In this document: in pieces, positions 7,495 to 16,507 of the stretch
How the letters are laid out: each line of letters opens with the position of its first letter
Position numbering within the stretch: the stretch's first letter is position 1
Assembly (NCBI RefSeq): GCF_017744695.1
Contig: NZ_JAGIAS010000006.1
Location: 62,001 to 126,000 of the forward strand
Source of the DNA: Dyadobacter sp.
Lineage (GTDB): Bacteria > Bacteroidota > Bacteroidia > Cytophagales > Spirosomataceae
Length of the DNA stretch: 64,000 bases
Reading direction: 5' to 3'
Program-made: the position numbers and the translations under genes
Notes under the pieces: model-generated
The model's database searches: none
What the model was told of the DNA's origin: nothing
Seen by the model: only the letters and a program-made list of their open reading frames with translations

Positions 7495-9534
7495 TTAATT
7501 AAAAACAACGTTCCGCGAGCTGGTTTGTCCGTCCGAGTTTATTTGAAGGATATACTTGCCCGCAGGTAATGGATAATGCGGGCGAACGGAGAGCAGCCCG
7601 ATAGCCTCACGCGCAGAGGTTTGGACTGGATGTTCACGGCCGGAGGCGTCGAAAAGACGACAGGTAATGTTGTTTGCGGAGGCCGGCATGATGTAAAACT
7701 GCTGTTGCGTTACCGGGTTCGGGAAAACGGTCCAGGGAGCGGGGGCTCCATCGCGGAACAATGTGACAATCGTGGAATAGGTGGTTGTACTATTGGCATA
7801 CCCCATTTTTATCCTGTAAAAGATCGTCCCGCTACCCGGGTTATTATCGGTAAAACCGAATACCCCTGATGAGCCGGCGGATGGGGCTGGGAAGGTATCA
7901 AGATCGCTGTAATGCAGGCCGTCTGTCGTTTTCTGAACCGTCATGGAAGTCAGGCCGGGGACCGGCGCAAGTGCCCACGCGACCTGGATACTGCTCCCGA
8001 CGTTTCGGACGCCGATGGAATTCACATATTCGATATTCCGCGTTGAACGCTCCACATATACCGGTTGGGAAATGCTGCCGGGCAAGACCGGCGCCAAACC
8101 TGTGAGCCGGACGAGGTATGGTCCGTCCGGAACTTCGGCGGGCATCCGGATTTGGAGCGGAGTGGTACTGCCGGTACCTATTCGGGCGATAAACTGCCCT
8201 TGCGCATCCAGCAGTTCGGCAGCGATTTGGAGCGTAATCGGGGCATTTCCGGTGAGAGTGAATGGCAGATCAAAAGTTGCGCCCGGGTATACGCGCGCGG
8301 GCGTTACGCCTGTATGTAATGCGTACGCAGGCTGCAAAGGCAAGGTCCGGGCAATCGCTGTGTCGGCTAAACTCCGGTTCCATGCCGCAGCTGCGAGCGT
8401 GAGCCCCTGTACGCCACCCGGCACATTTTCGAAATGTGCGGAAGCAGGGCGCGGGATCTGGATGGTGTCGAGGTAAGGGCCCTGAAATGCATTGAAAGCA
8501 GGCAGCGCTATCAACCGGTTTTGGGCATTCAGAACGGGCAGGTAAGGATCTTTTAACTGATTGCTGGCGGAGTTGCGGGCAATGTACCAGGGAATATTGT
8601 AACCCGTATCCTTGCGGCTGTTCTGAACAAGCGTTCGGATGCCATCGAAATATTGTGCCTCGTTGAAACCCAGCTGTGCGTCGTTTTCCCCGTGGGCCCA
8701 GAGTACGGCCCTGACGCCGGTTAGGGATGTCATGTAACGCATCGTGTTGACGATATTGCTGTAAGGCTGCCTGTTGGGCCAGTATTTTCCTACATATAAA
8801 TTATAGGCATCCTTACCGGAAGCCGCGTCGCGGTAATTCTCGGCATTGGCCGCTGCCCAGGCGGTATTGAAAAACAGCACGGGCGTTTTCCATCTTTGAA
8901 ACAGCAGGTCTCCCAACTCGCCCCAGTACCACGAGGTCTCGCCATTTGGAAAAATATTACTGTTGCTTTTGAGTGGCTCGAAAGCGGGGGCAGGCATGGG
9001 GCCATTGGGGGCTATGGTAATGTTTTCGTTGCTGAGGGTTTTGTTAATGGCATTAAAGGAAACCACGTTGGAAGAAGCATCTTTCGCACCCAGGCCGGGC
9101 AAGCCCATTGCATTGGAATTGCCGGCGATGAGGAAAACCTCGCCTACGCCTACGCGGGCGACCACCGCGGAATCGGTGATGCCGTTGGGTGCGGTACCGG
9201 TCAGTTTGAGGCGATACCAGCCGGTAGGGGCGGAGAATGCAGTGTACAAAAATCCCTGTGCTAACTGGCTTGTTTCCAATTGTAGTTGCTGCGCGGCATT
9301 TGCATTGCCTTCGATGGGAACCAACGCGGCACTGATGCGGGTATAGGGGTAATGCGCGTACGCCGTGAGCGATATGGTAGCCATACCCGACGCATTGCGC
9401 TGCATTACCTGGTTGGGCACCGGACTGGTGACGACCAGTTGCGCACTCGCCTGCCTGTTGCCTGCGATCAGGCATAGCAGGGCTATTGCGCGGTATACGC
9501 GGCGTCCCGCAGCAAGGTAAATCCTCTCCAGCAT
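7495..9534 (-). CDS. Sialate O-acetylesterase-like protein with T9SS sorting domain
   Basis: A 679-residue secreted protein. It has a signal peptide (cleavage near Q-A-S-A-Q at about residue 32), then a beta-rich N-terminal domain. The SGNH-like esterase core of the SASA family begins at VFLIAGNSNAMG. The family usually has G-Q-S-N here; the serine is kept but Q is N. A-H-G-E-N-D-A-Q is the second family block. After two Ig/FN-like beta segments, the C-terminus has the type A T9SS sorting signal: P-N-P-V near residue 605, L-F-D-A-S-G-R-E, and L-P-A-G-K-Y-I-L-Q. It is therefore likely exported by T9SS and attached to the surface or released. It would deacetylate sialic acid or other acetylated sugars. 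It lies downstream of a SusC/SusD pair, but a terminator separates them. Confidence 0.75.
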   Translation of the reverse strand: MLERIYLAAGRRVYRAIALLCLIAGNRQASAQLVVTSPVPNQVMQRNASGMATISLTAYAHYPYTRISAALVPIEGNANAAQQLQLETSQLAQGFLYTAFSAPTGWYRLKLTGTAPNGITDSAVVARVGVGEVFLIAGNSNAMGLPGLGAKDASSNVVSFNAINKTLSNENITIAPNGPMPAPAFEPLKSNSNIFPNGETSWYWGELGDLLFQRWKTPVLFFNTAWAAANAENYRDAASGKDAYNLYVGKYWPNRQPYSNIVNTMRYMTSLTGVRAVLWAHGENDAQLGFNEAQYFDGIRTLVQNSRKDTGYNIPWYIARNSASNQLKDPYLPVLNAQNRLIALPAFNAFQGPYLDTIQIPRPASAHFENVPGGVQGLTLAAAAWNRSLADTAIARTLPLQPAYALHTGVTPARVYPGATFDLPFTLTGNAPITLQIAAELLDAQGQFIARIGTGSTTPLQIRMPAEVPDGPYLVRLTGLAPVLPGSISQPVYVERSTRNIEYVNSIGVRNVGSSIQVAWALAPVPGLTSMTVQKTTDGLHYSDLDTFPAPSAGSSGVFGFTDNNPGSGTIFYRIKMGYANSTTTYSTIVTLFRDGAPAPWTVFPNPVTQQQFYIMPASANNITCRLFDASGREHPVQTSAREAIGLLSVRPHYPLPAGKYILQINSDGQTSSRNVVFN

Positions 9535-9613
9535 CTTGGAAATCGTTTTTGGTAGACTCTGGCTGTGAATATAAGGGAAAATGGCTTTCGGGGCGGGCGC
9601 TGGTAAAAGAACG

Positions 9614-9644
9614 AAAAAAGCCGGCCCTCAGATGAAGGCCGGCT
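9614..9644 (-). terminator. Terminator after the susD gene
   Basis: Stem AGCCGGCC (9619-9626) / GGCCGGCT (9637-9644), followed on the minus strand by a run of T (the A-run at 9614-9619). It lies 24 bp past the susD stop codon. Confidence 0.8.
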
Positions 9645-9667
9645 CTTATAAAACAGATAAGAAAATA

Positions 9668-11242
9668 TTAGTTGTAACCAGGGTTCTGAGGCGTCAGGCC
9701 AGGGTTGTTTTTCATTTCCTGGATACCCAGCGGGAACAGCAAGTGTTTCTCTTGCAGTGCTACGCCAGAGCCTACGTTCAGGTTAAGGTGACCAACGAAA
9801 TTGTCGAAACCTTTGGTTTTTTCGTTGAATACCTTGCGCAGACGTACCATATCGAACCAGGTGATACCTTCGTAAGCGAATTCATACCAACGCTCTTTCC
9901 ATACCGCTTCGCGGAACGTAGCCTGCGAGTAGGTAGCCATTGCAGGAGTAGTGAGCTGTGCACGGTCGCGGATGCGTTTGAATGCTTCGTAAGCTTCCGC
10001 GGTAGGCCCGCCTACTTCATTTTGCGCTTCTGCATAAATCAACAATACTTCTGCATAACGGATCAGGTTTACGTTCAGGTTGTTGTTGCGGGTAGGGGTA
10101 ATGCCCGGCGCGCCCAATGCAGTCTGGTTGAAGTGTTTGAACACGTATGGAGCGCCCAAATCGAACTTGGCACCGGTTCCGTTGGTATAGTAGGTTGTGT
10201 AGAACCAGCCTTCCTGATCTTTCTTACGCAGGTCTTTGTCATCGAACGAATCGTAGAAGGAACGCGTAGGTACTGTACTTCCTGTACCACCTGGGCCGGA
10301 GTATGTTACGGCCTTGAAGTTAGGGAAGTAATCGTTCAGCGGGAATCCGGCAACGGCTACGTTATACTGGATCTGCAACAGGTGCTCCATTTTGTTTTTC
10401 AAAGCCTCGGTATGAATCTCCTTGTAGGTTGAGAAGAGGTTAACCGTGTTCGGGTTCGCTTTTGAGTAAGTAATTACTTCAAATGCTTTGTCGGCAGCGA
10501 GCTTATAGTGAGATGCACCTTTGCCCAGCGGGAAACCCGCCATTGTCAGGTATACTTTTGACAAAAGGGCTTTCACCGACATTTGTGTAGCACGCCCGCT
10601 CGTTTCGAACACAGGCAGGCCGGCAGTTTCCGCCGCTTGAAGGTCCTCCACGATCAGTTTATACACTTCTTCCTGAGGCGCTCTTTTTGCGAAGAAATCT
10701 TCCGAAGTAGCCGTTTGAGGCTTGGTTACCAAAGGAACATCGCCCCAAAGACGTACCGCATTGAAGTACGCCCATGCACGGAGAAATCTTGCCTCACCGA
10801 GCAATTTCGTTTTCTGGGCTTCCGTTGCAGGAGGCAGGAATTGAATAGCCGGGATTTTCTCGATAGCCAGGTTCGCATTCGCGATCATGCGGTATAAGCC
10901 GTTCCACCAGTTATTGATGTGGGCGGTGTTACCATCATAAGTCAGCGAGTAAAGGTTGTTCAAGTCGGAGTTCTGACCCGTTTCAGTCGTTGCAGTACCC
11001 GTTACAGCTTCCAGCAATTGCCAGTTTGCCGAGAAAATACCTGCACCGTCGCCGTAAAAACGCATTCCCGCATAGGTTGCCGCTACTGCTGCTTCCGCGT
11101 GGTCAGGAATGGTATAATAGCTGTCCGGCGTCAGGTTGGAAGGATCTTTCTCGTCCAGGAAGTCGGAGCAGCTGGTAGGCCCAAGCAAAATAGCTCCGCA
11201 AAGGGCCGCCATGCCGATTTTTCTTAAATTATATAACTTCAT
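9668..11242 (-). CDS. SusD/RagB family nutrient-binding lipoprotein
   Basis: A 524-residue surface lipoprotein that works as the lid of the SusC transporter upstream of it. The N-terminus ends in a lipobox, G-P-T-S-C25, followed by S-D-F-L-D, the usual SusD start. Further signatures are the TPR-like helices (L-L-G-E-A-R-F-L-R-A-W-A-Y-F-N near residue 150), R-Y-A-E-V-L-L-I-Y-A-E-A-Q-N near 395, and the C-terminal segment V-W-K-E-R-W-Y-E-F-A-Y-E-G. It starts 38 bp after the susC stop codon, so the two are one operon. The glycan bound is not readable from the sequence. The adjacent acetylesterase hints at an acetylated or sialylated glycan, but this is weak. Confidence 0.93.
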   Translation of the reverse strand: MKLYNLRKIGMAALCGAILLGPTSCSDFLDEKDPSNLTPDSYYTIPDHAEAAVAATYAGMRFYGDGAGIFSANWQLLEAVTGTATTETGQNSDLNNLYSLTYDGNTAHINNWWNGLYRMIANANLAIEKIPAIQFLPPATEAQKTKLLGEARFLRAWAYFNAVRLWGDVPLVTKPQTATSEDFFAKRAPQEEVYKLIVEDLQAAETAGLPVFETSGRATQMSVKALLSKVYLTMAGFPLGKGASHYKLAADKAFEVITYSKANPNTVNLFSTYKEIHTEALKNKMEHLLQIQYNVAVAGFPLNDYFPNFKAVTYSGPGGTGSTVPTRSFYDSFDDKDLRKKDQEGWFYTTYYTNGTGAKFDLGAPYVFKHFNQTALGAPGITPTRNNNLNVNLIRYAEVLLIYAEAQNEVGGPTAEAYEAFKRIRDRAQLTTPAMATYSQATFREAVWKERWYEFAYEGITWFDMVRLRKVFNEKTKGFDNFVGHLNLNVGSGVALQEKHLLFPLGIQEMKNNPGLTPQNPGYN

Positions 11243-11280
11243 GATAATCTTCTTGTTTCAGTAGTTTAATAGCCCTGTTC

Positions 11281-14200
11281 TTAGAATGCAATCTGCAAAC
11301 CACCCATTAACACGGTTGGTTTCGGATAACCATGCCAAATCATACCTTGTGAGAATACGTTGTCGGCATCGCCACCGCGGATCGGAGTCGCCTCAGGATC
11401 GCCCAGTTTGTAAGGAGACAGCAGGAAGAAGTTTTGTGCTGAAACATACAATCTCAGTTTGCTCAGCTTGATTTTGCTGATCAGGTCTGAATCGAAGTTG
11501 TAGCCAAGCAACAGGTTTCTTCCGCGCAGGAACGAACCATCGAAGATCCAGTGTGTATCCACATTGGTCACATAACCGGCACGTGTTTCGCGGATTTCAG
11601 CGATTGGCGTGTTCTGGTTTTGTGGAGTCCATGCATTCAACACGGTGCGATAGCTGTTCGCGATAGAAACGCGGTCTTCGCTGGCGTGCAGGTTCATATC
11701 CATTACGTCGTTACCATACGAGAATTGCAGGTCGAGGGTCAGGTCGAAGTTGCCGTAACGAATCGTGTTGGCCAACGTTCCCCAGCCTTTCGGGCTACCG
11801 TTACCGATAATGGTACGGTCGGCATCGGTGATAGCACCGTCACCATTGAAATCCTTGTACTTGATATCACCTGGCAGCATGGTAAGGTTGTTACGGTAGC
11901 TGGTGAATTTCGCAGCCTGGTCTCTTTCAGCTTCGCTCCAGGTTCCCAGACGGGTCAATCCCCAGAATGCACCTGCCGGCTCACCGATACGGATTACGCT
12001 GGTTTGGTTGGTGATACCAGGACCACCCACACCGAAGATGTCAGACGGCGTAGCGAGAGACAATACTTTGCTTCTGTTAAATGAGATGTTGAAGCTGGTA
12101 TTCCATGAGAAGTTCTCGCGTTCGATGTTAGTCGTATTCAAGCCCAATTCAACCCCTTTGTTCTCCATAGAACCGATGTTCTTCCGGATAACCGCGTAAC
12201 CGCTGGTGCGTGGAACGGGAGCATCCAAAAGCATGTCGGTAGTCTTTCTGTAATAGTAGTCGGCTTCGAGTGAAATGCGTCCTTTCAGGACGCTGATTTC
12301 GAGGCCAGCGTCATACTGTGCTGTTTTTTCCCATTTCAAATCAGGGTTCGCGAGCCTGTTGATACCCGTTCCGTTAAAGCGTGTATCGTTGTAGATCGTC
12401 GCGTAGTTGGCGCTCAACAGAGAGAGTGACGAGTACGGCGGGATTTCAGAGTTACCTGTCAAACCGTAGCTGGTACGCACTTTCAGGTTTGAAATGACGT
12501 TCTGCGATTTCATGAACGCCTCATCCGATACTTTCCAGGCCAATGCAGCCGACGGGAAGAATGCGAATTTGTGGTTTTCCCCGAATTTCGAAGAACCATC
12601 GGCACGACCTGTGAATGTCAGGAGATACTTGTCCATCAAGGTATAGTTCACACGGCCGAAGTACGAGTTGAACGCGAAGCGGGAAGCTCCGGAACCAACA
12701 CTTGGAAGCGTAGCACCAGCACCGAGGTTATTGAACGAGAAGTAGTCGGTAGAGAAGTTGCGAACACTTGCACCGGTTGTTGCAATGTTCGTTTCCTGCC
12801 ACGAAATACCTGCCAATGCAGTCAATGCATGAACACCGAACGACTTGTTGTAAGTCAGGTAGTTTTCGAACGACCAGAAAGTCTCCTTACGGTTGGCTTT
12901 CCCGGCAGTACCGAATTCGCTGATCGCCAGTGTACGGGTTTGCGATTCGTTGATCTCTTGGGTCAGTACGTTCACACCCAAAACAGAGCGGAATTCAAGG
13001 CCTTTTGCGAGCGTGAGGTTTGCATAAAGGCTACCCAGCGTAGTTTGCGTGTTCTGGTTGTATTTACGTCCCATCAGACGGTGTACCGAGCTGAATGAAC
13101 CTTCTGCCTGCGGATAATCGCGGTTGTTGGCATAAGTCCCGTCAGGATATTTCACCGGAAGGAATGGGAAGTCTTCCACCATCTGGCGAGGTACCGCGTC
13201 GTTGATATCCACCAGGTTCTCAGCCTGGTTGTTATAGCTGAGGGTACCACCGATGCGCATCCATTTTTTCACCTGATCGTCGATCGTCAAACGCGTTGCA
13301 TAGCGTTTCATGTACGAAGTTTTGATCAAGCCCTGATCGTCACGGTAGTTGAGCGACAGCGAGTAGGTAGTTCTGTTGTTACCACCGCTGAAACCAAGCT
13401 GATGGTTTTGGCCCACTTTGTGCTGCGTTGCCTCCTCCCACCAGTCGGTGTCGTAATTAGGGATGAAATTTCCCTGAGCGTCAACGGAAAACACGTCCGG
13501 GTGAGCGGCGTTCAATGCGGCACGACGAACTTTCGGATCTTGTGGCGCATATTTGCCTGATGCCCAGCCAGCAGGGTCATATTTCTTGATGTTGGCGTAA
13601 GCGAGGTCTTCTACTGCAAGATATTCTTTTGCATTCAACGTTTTAGCGCGTTGCGGACCGGTGAAAGGAACGCTCAGGTCGAGACCATAAGTAATGGTGC
13701 TTTCGCCCGCTTTTCCTTTTTTCGTAGTCACGAGGATTACCCCGTTCGCACCGCGCGCACCATAGATCGCCGTTGAAGAAGCGTCCTTCAACACCTCTAC
13801 CGATACGATATCGTTCGGGTTGATGTAGTCGATCGCCTGGCTTTGCTGGTTTTGGTTACCCTGGGGCAACATCACACCATCCACCACGTACAACGGGTTG
13901 TTGGATGAGTTGATCGAGCTGAAACCACGGATACGAACGTTGGCACGACCACCTGGGCGGCCTGAGTTTACGTTCACCTGTACACCCGGCATTTTACCCT
14001 GAAGCGCCTGGTTCAGGGAAGGAGAAGGACGCTCTTTCAGCTGATCTTCCTTCACAGAACCTACCGAGCCGGTAAGGTCAGATTTCTTTGCGGTACCGTA
14101 CCCGATCACGACCACTTCGCTAAGTGCTTTGGTGTCTGATTCAAGTTGAACATCGAGTGTAGTGCGGTTACCTGCGGGAAGTTCCTGGCCCACATAGCCT

Positions 14201-14502
14201 ACAAAGCTGAAAACCAACGTAGCGTTGTCGGGAATTTCGAGTGAAAAGTTTCCGGAGCCGTCGGTCGTAGTACCGGTACTCGTACCTTTCACCACTACGT
14301 TCACGCCGGGCAGGCCGTCGCCGGTTTCTTTGTCGGTTACTTTTCCCTTGAGGGTTCTATCAATACGTACGTTAGTGGTAATGCCGGAGTTGGCTAGGGC
14401 TGCGTTCACCAGCAATGGGCTTGCGAGCGCGGGCAGGAGCAATAGAGAGTTACGGATGCTCCGCATTTGGAGCAACCATGGTTTGGTATCGGTAATTTTC
14501 AT
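11281..14502 (-). CDS. SusC/RagA TonB-linked outer membrane transporter
   Basis: A 1073-residue TonB-dependent transporter of the SusC family. After the signal peptide comes a carboxypeptidase-like CNA-B domain (G-K-V-T-D-K-E-T-G-D-G-L-P-G-V-N-V near residue 54). The SusC-type TonB box region is S-E-V-V-V-I-G-Y-G-T. The plug domain carries the SusC signature G-R-P-G-G-R-A-N-V-R-I-R-G near 180 and K-D-A-S-S-T-A-I-Y-G-A-R-G-A-N-G-V. A C-terminal barrel follows. It imports an oligosaccharide or other large ligand together with its SusD partner using TonB energy. It follows a 640-bp non-coding leader with a LacI-type palindrome, so transcriptional control by a LacI-family protein is possible. It may be translated from the ATG at 14502, the only start in front of a plausible export signal. 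Confidence 0.95.
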   Translation of the reverse strand: MKITDTKPWLLQMRSIRNSLLLLPALASPLLVNAALANSGITTNVRIDRTLKGKVTDKETGDGLPGVNVVVKGTSTGTTTDGSGNFSLEIPDNATLVFSFVGYVGQELPAGNRTTLDVQLESDTKALSEVVVIGYGTAKKSDLTGSVGSVKEDQLKERPSPSLNQALQGKMPGVQVNVNSGRPGGRANVRIRGFSSINSSNNPLYVVDGVMLPQGNQNQQSQAIDYINPNDIVSVEVLKDASSTAIYGARGANGVILVTTKKGKAGESTITYGLDLSVPFTGPQRAKTLNAKEYLAVEDLAYANIKKYDPAGWASGKYAPQDPKVRRAALNAAHPDVFSVDAQGNFIPNYDTDWWEEATQHKVGQNHQLGFSGGNNRTTYSLSLNYRDDQGLIKTSYMKRYATRLTIDDQVKKWMRIGGTLSYNNQAENLVDINDAVPRQMVEDFPFLPVKYPDGTYANNRDYPQAEGSFSSVHRLMGRKYNQNTQTTLGSLYANLTLAKGLEFRSVLGVNVLTQEINESQTRTLAISEFGTAGKANRKETFWSFENYLTYNKSFGVHALTALAGISWQETNIATTGASVRNFSTDYFSFNNLGAGATLPSVGSGASRFAFNSYFGRVNYTLMDKYLLTFTGRADGSSKFGENHKFAFFPSAALAWKVSDEAFMKSQNVISNLKVRTSYGLTGNSEIPPYSSLSLLSANYATIYNDTRFNGTGINRLANPDLKWEKTAQYDAGLEISVLKGRISLEADYYYRKTTDMLLDAPVPRTSGYAVIRKNIGSMENKGVELGLNTTNIERENFSWNTSFNISFNRSKVLSLATPSDIFGVGGPGITNQTSVIRIGEPAGAFWGLTRLGTWSEAERDQAAKFTSYRNNLTMLPGDIKYKDFNGDGAITDADRTIIGNGSPKGWGTLANTIRYGNFDLTLDLQFSYGNDVMDMNLHASEDRVSIANSYRTVLNAWTPQNQNTPIAEIRETRAGYVTNVDTHWIFDGSFLRGRNLLLGYNFDSDLISKIKLSKLRLYVSAQNFFLLSPYKLGDPEATPIRGGDADNVFSQGMIWHGYPKPTVLMGGLQIAF

Positions 14503-15146
14503 GTAGTAAGGCTTGTTAAACGTTTTTCATGCAGTCTTGGAAAACACGTAGAATTTTAGTCTCAGATCTCTGTTCGTTAGGCTTTTGCGTTTTTTGTTTA
14601 ATCATAGTTTACGGTTTACAGTTAAATTGTTTCGGTGAGTAGTTAAATAATTCTAGTTGATATTTGATAAATCACATTCCAGTACGGCCGTAACTATCCT
14701 TGCCAAGGTTTTTGAATCAAATCATGATCACGAGTCCTGACAGCACTATGTCAAAAAGGGCAAAAGATACGTTACGTTTTCTCTGACGGAGGATGGAATG
14801 GACGGCGGGTGTTCGGGACTGCAACCGGTCACCTACCTGGTAAATACTTTAAAAAGTCAGTGGCGTCAGTTTGGTATTATTAAAAGTCTTTAAGAAAACG
14901 CGTTGCAATATTATCATATTTAACAATAGATTTCGAATATAGTGAGTGGAAAAATGCAGAATTATTTATGCAAACGTTTGCATTGTGATTGTAGAAAATT
15001 ACCCGATTGTTGCGGTGAATCAGCTAGTTATAGGTCAATTTTGGACAAAGAGCACCCCTTTTTGAACGTTCCCTCTGAGCAGCTATTGGAGCGAAAATCC
15101 TATAACTATTAGTCATAATCCAGCCTGTTTTAGGTTAAAATACTAT
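14503..15146. other. Long non-coding region upstream of susC
   Basis: 644 bp without a convincing gene on either strand. It is AT-rich near both ends. Apart from the LacI-type palindrome at 14969-14982 I see no match to the TTTG-N19-TANNTTTG promoter in the susC orientation. A long 5' leader or a distal regulatory site is therefore possible. Confidence 0.6.
14969..14982. promoter_or_regulatory. LacI-family type operator palindrome
   Basis: TGCAAACGTTTGCA is a perfect 14-bp palindrome with the central CG and the TGNAANCGNTTNCA pattern bound by LacI/GalR-family regulators. It lies about 470 bp upstream of the susC start and about 165 bp beyond the terminator of the oxidoreductase gene. No LacI-family gene is in the window. 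Confidence 0.6.
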
Positions 15147-15184
15147 AAAAAAAGCCCTGCTCCGGGTCGTCGAAGCAGGGCTTT
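15147..15184 (-). terminator. Terminator after the Gfo/Idh/MocA gene
   Basis: Stem AAAGCCCTGC (15151-15160) / GCAGGGCTTT (15175-15184) with a T-run on the minus strand, starting 16 bp past the stop codon. Confidence 0.85.
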
Positions 15185-15200
15185 GAAAGTGCGTATGGAA

Positions 15201-16292
15201 TCAGGCCAGATCCACAGTGCGACCGGTCTTCACCGATTCATCGCACGCGAAGGCGATTTGCAAGCTGGTTACAGCGTCCTGCAAATGATCGGTCAGATCG
15301 AGGTCTTCGCTGATTGCACGCAGGAAATAGCGCTGCTCGCGGTTACAAAGTTCCTGGTGATCCGGCTCGTCTTCGAGGTTGATCCACGTATCCTCTTTCA
15401 CGAACTCGTCGGAACCGTTCAGGTCGGCATGGTGTACACGTATCGATTCGGTTTTCGTATGTGCTTCTACGGACGACGATTTCCCGGTGCCGCCTGCATC
15501 TTTGGCTACAATTGAAGCCGAACCTTTCGGCCCGATCACGTCTTTCACGAAGAATGCCGTTTCGCTGATCATCGGGCCCCAGCCGGCTTCGTACCAGCCT
15601 ACCGAGCCATCTTCAAACCAGATTTGCAGCTGGCCGTAGTTGTAGTTTCCTGCCGGAATATCTTCGGTAAGGCGGGCTCCGATCGCATTCACGCGGAGCG
15701 GCTTCGAGCGGGTCATCTGGCACATCACGTCGATGTAATGCACGCCGCAATCCACGATCGGGCTAAGGCTTTTCATCAGGTTGCGGTGAACGCCCCACAT
15801 GTAGCCGTGGCTTTGCTGGTTGAGGTTCATACGCATCACCAGCGGTTTGCCGAGGCCCTGTGCTTCGGTCACGAAACGTTCCCACGACGGGTGTACACGA
15901 AGGATGTAACCCACCACTACTTTCTTATTCGCTTTTTTAGCAGCTTCTACCACGCGCTTCGCGCCTTCAACGGTGTCGGCAAGCGGTTTTTCGATAAATA
16001 CGTGGGCACCGGCTTCGAGCGCCTTGATCGCGAAATCTTCATGGGTATCAGGGTAAGTCGAAATACAAACAGCGTCGGGTTTCGTCTCTTTCAATGCTGT
16101 TTCGTAGTCATTGAAAAGGGCATAGCCGCCGCCTAGTTTTTCATTGAGGACTTCCTTGCTTTTTCCGGTCGAAACGATCCCGCAGATCTCGAAACCATCC
16201 AGAAGCTGGTAGGCAAAGGCATGGGAAGCACCCATGTTCCCGCAACCGACTACCAGTACGCGGATGGGGCTTTCGTTTTGAAAAGATGACAT
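15201..16292 (-). CDS. Gfo/Idh/MocA family oxidoreductase
   Basis: A 363-residue cytoplasmic NAD(P)-dependent oxidoreductase. The Rossmann fold has G16-C-G-N-M-G21. The catalytic E101-K-P103-L-A motif follows the strand G-A-H-V-F-I. The C-terminal beta-sheet domain contains D-C-G-V-H-Y-I-D-V, with the D-x-x-x-H pair typical of sugar dehydrogenases of this family. The substrate is probably a sugar, inositol or amino sugar derivative, but family members are too diverse to name it. The gene is monocistronic, with its own terminator, and is divergent from the transglutaminase-like gene at 16508. Confidence 0.9.
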   Translation of the reverse strand: MSSFQNESPIRVLVVGCGNMGASHAFAYQLLDGFEICGIVSTGKSKEVLNEKLGGGYALFNDYETALKETKPDAVCISTYPDTHEDFAIKALEAGAHVFIEKPLADTVEGAKRVVEAAKKANKKVVVGYILRVHPSWERFVTEAQGLGKPLVMRMNLNQQSHGYMWGVHRNLMKSLSPIVDCGVHYIDVMCQMTRSKPLRVNAIGARLTEDIPAGNYNYGQLQIWFEDGSVGWYEAGWGPMISETAFFVKDVIGPKGSASIVAKDAGGTGKSSSVEAHTKTESIRVHHADLNGSDEFVKEDTWINLEDEPDHQELCNREQRYFLRAISEDLDLTDHLQDAVTSLQIAFACDESVKTGRTVDLA

Positions 16293-16507
16293 AGATTAAA
16301 GATAAATGTTAAGATTATGGGTTAGCAGGAACAAGGGCATGCAACATTGCCGCCTGGTTTGGGTGTCAAAATTAGGCATTAAAATCCGTATTAGGCCAGT
16401 TTCGGTCCAAGTGAAAAAAAATCCCGATTCGGTGATAAAAATCTCTTTGAAAATCGAAATAACTGTACGATAATGCATGAATTTTGTTACTCCTCATCTA
16501 CTTGTTC

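Noticed and set aside
9581..10432. Open plus-strand frame of 283 codons opposite SusD
   Set aside because: Shadow of the SusD gene; composition is unlike any exported or cytosolic protein and there is no family match.
14503..15146. A hidden gene in the long gap before susC
   Set aside because: No open frame with plausible start, codon bias or family motif on either strand.
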